Below, one piece after another: positions 4,658-5,622 of a stretch of DNA of 5,622 bases (position 1 is its first letter; each line of letters starts with the position of its first letter). Below the pieces are notes generated by a model. It saw only the letters and a list, made by a program, of their open reading frames with translations. It did not search any database and was not told the DNA's origin. The position numbers were made by a program, and so were the translations under genes. This DNA comes from an uncultured Lachnospiraceae bacterium. GTDB lineage: Bacteria; Bacillota; Clostridia; Lachnospirales; Lachnospiraceae. The stretch is taken from contig CADBLW010000122.1 of assembly GCA_902795625.1 (NCBI GenBank), forward strand, positions 1 to 5,622, in the 5' to 3' direction.

Positions 4658-5622
4658 ATGAATTACACGAAAGAAGAGGTTATCGAGTATGCACGCGAGG
4701 AGGATGTCAAATTCATCCGCCTTGCCTTCTGCGGTGTCTTCGGCAGACAGAAAAACATTTCCATCATGCCGGACGAGCTGCCGCGCGCGTTTGAGTACGG
4801 CGTCGCCATCGATGCCTCCGCGATCGCCGGTTTCGGCGACGAGTCCAGGAGCGATCTGTTCCTTCACCCGGATCCCGAGACGCTCTCTCCGCTTCCCTGG
4901 CGCCCTGAGCACGGCCGCGTAATGCAGATGTTCTCCTCGATCACCTGGCCGGACGGCACTCCGTTCGCGTGTGACACCCGTGCCCTCCTGAAGAGGGCCG
5001 TTGAGGATGCCGCTGCCGCAGGTCTCGAGTTTTCCTTCGGCGCCGAGCAGGAGTTCTATCTCTTCCGTCTGGACGAGAACGGCAACCCTACGAAGATCCC
5101 GTACGACAACGCCGGTTACATGGATGTCGCGCCGTACGATCGCGGGGAAAATATCCGCCGCGAGGTCTGCCTCACCCTCGAGCAGATGGGCATCCGCCCG
5201 GAGAGCTCCCACCACGAGGTCGGACCCGGACAGAACGAGATCGATATCCGTTACTCCGATCCGCTCACGGCTGCCGACAACGTCATGATGTTCCGCCGCG
5301 TCGTCAAGACGGTTGCGGAGCGCAACGGCCTGTACGCCGATTTTTCGCCGAAGCCCCTCGAGCAGGAGCCCGGCAACGGTTTCCACATCAACATTTCCCT
5401 GAAAAACAAGAGCGGCGAGGAGTATGTACGCCCGATGCTCGCCGGCATTCTGAAGCACGTCAAAGCCATGACCGTGTTCATGAACCCGACTGACGATTCC
5501 TACCGTCGTCTCGGCAAGAGCAAGGCACCGTCCTACATCAGCTGGTCGTTTGAGAACCGTTCTCAGTTGATCCGCATTCCCGCGGCACAGGGCGAATTCC
5601 GGCGCGCTGAGCTGCGCTCCCC
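4658..5622 (+). CDS. glnA: Type I glutamine synthetase-like protein, 3'-truncated by the window edge
   Basis: The frame stays open for 321 codons plus two bases; family members usually have about 440-470 residues, so the C terminus (including any adenylylation-type tyrosine) is outside. Glutamine synthetase makes glutamine from glutamate, ammonia and ATP in the cytoplasm. Residues 1-105 form the N-terminal beta-grasp domain, with Asp52 in IDASAIAGF at the place of the ammonium-binding Asp50 of the Salmonella enzyme. The catalytic domain shows Glu130 and Glu132 (FGAEQEF), Glu187 and Glu194 (HHEVGPGQNEID), His243 (GNGFHINISL), NPTDDSYRRL at 276-285 with Arg284, and the ENRSQLIRIPA motif at 299-309 with Arg301 and Arg306. 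The flap reads RLGKSKAP where typical enzymes have RLVPGYEAP, so it lacks the flap glutamate at that position. The glutamate synthase block upstream supports a GS-GOGAT role; a gamma-glutamyl-amine ligase of the same superfamily is the main alternative. Confidence 0.88.
   Translation, partial: MNYTKEEVIEYAREEDVKFIRLAFCGVFGRQKNISIMPDELPRAFEYGVAIDASAIAGFGDESRSDLFLHPDPETLSPLPWRPEHGRVMQMFSSITWPDGTPFACDTRALLKRAVEDAAAAGLEFSFGAEQEFYLFRLDENGNPTKIPYDNAGYMDVAPYDRGENIRREVCLTLEQMGIRPESSHHEVGPGQNEIDIRYSDPLTAADNVMMFRRVVKTVAERNGLYADFSPKPLEQEPGNGFHINISLKNKSGEEYVRPMLAGILKHVKAMTVFMNPTDDSYRRLGKSKAPSYISWSFENRSQLIRIPAAQGEFRRAELRS

Noticed and set aside
4535..5458. Minus-strand open frame (307 codons) opposite the glutamine synthetase gene
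   Set aside because: The plus strand encodes clear glutamine synthetase motifs throughout; the antisense product shows no family features.

Overview
The window carries part of a bacterial ammonium-assimilation (GS-GOGAT) locus, with every gene on the + strand. The DNA is GC-rich in coding regions, with strong purine-rich ribosome binding sites. The glutamate synthase parts are separate genes, resembling arrangements known from Clostridia/Lachnospiraceae and from archaea. I infer a GC-rich anaerobic member of the Bacillota (Clostridia), but this is a judgement from gene style, not a proven assignment.

Layout: (1) 1-579, the 3' part of a class II glutamine amidotransferase gene that begins upstream of the window. 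(2) 582-2087, a glutamate synthase FMN-domain protein with a fused N-terminal 2x[4Fe-4S] ferredoxin. (3) 2092-2535, a 16-cysteine polyferredoxin. (4) 2532-3815, an FAD/NAD(P)H oxidoreductase of the NirB/rubredoxin-reductase type. (5) 3816-4538, a GXGXG beta-helix protein equal to the C-terminal domain of GltB. (6) 4539-4657, a 119-nt intergenic leader with a 10-bp tandem repeat, a possible weak promoter, two consecutive hairpins and a strong Shine-Dalgarno site. (7) 4658-5622, the first 321 codons of a type I glutamine synthetase-like gene that runs off the window.

Genes 1-5 lie 0-4 nt apart or overlap by 4 nt, so they look translationally coupled and are probably made as subunits of one complex. 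The expected flow is: the amidotransferase releases ammonia from glutamine; the FMN/Fe-S subunit adds it to 2-oxoglutarate and reduces the imine to glutamate; the polyferredoxin and flavoprotein bring electrons from NAD(P)H or another donor; the GXGXG subunit supplies the structural beta-helix. The glutamine synthetase-like enzyme would then regenerate glutamine. The classical GltD is absent here and two unrelated-looking electron-transfer proteins stand in its place.

No tRNA, rRNA, CRISPR, insertion sequence or phage feature is visible. The most interesting points are the five-gene split synthase with its non-GltD electron route, an extra cysteine in the conserved iron-sulfur motif of the FMN subunit, the altered flap motif of the glutamine synthetase, and the structured leader between the two blocks.
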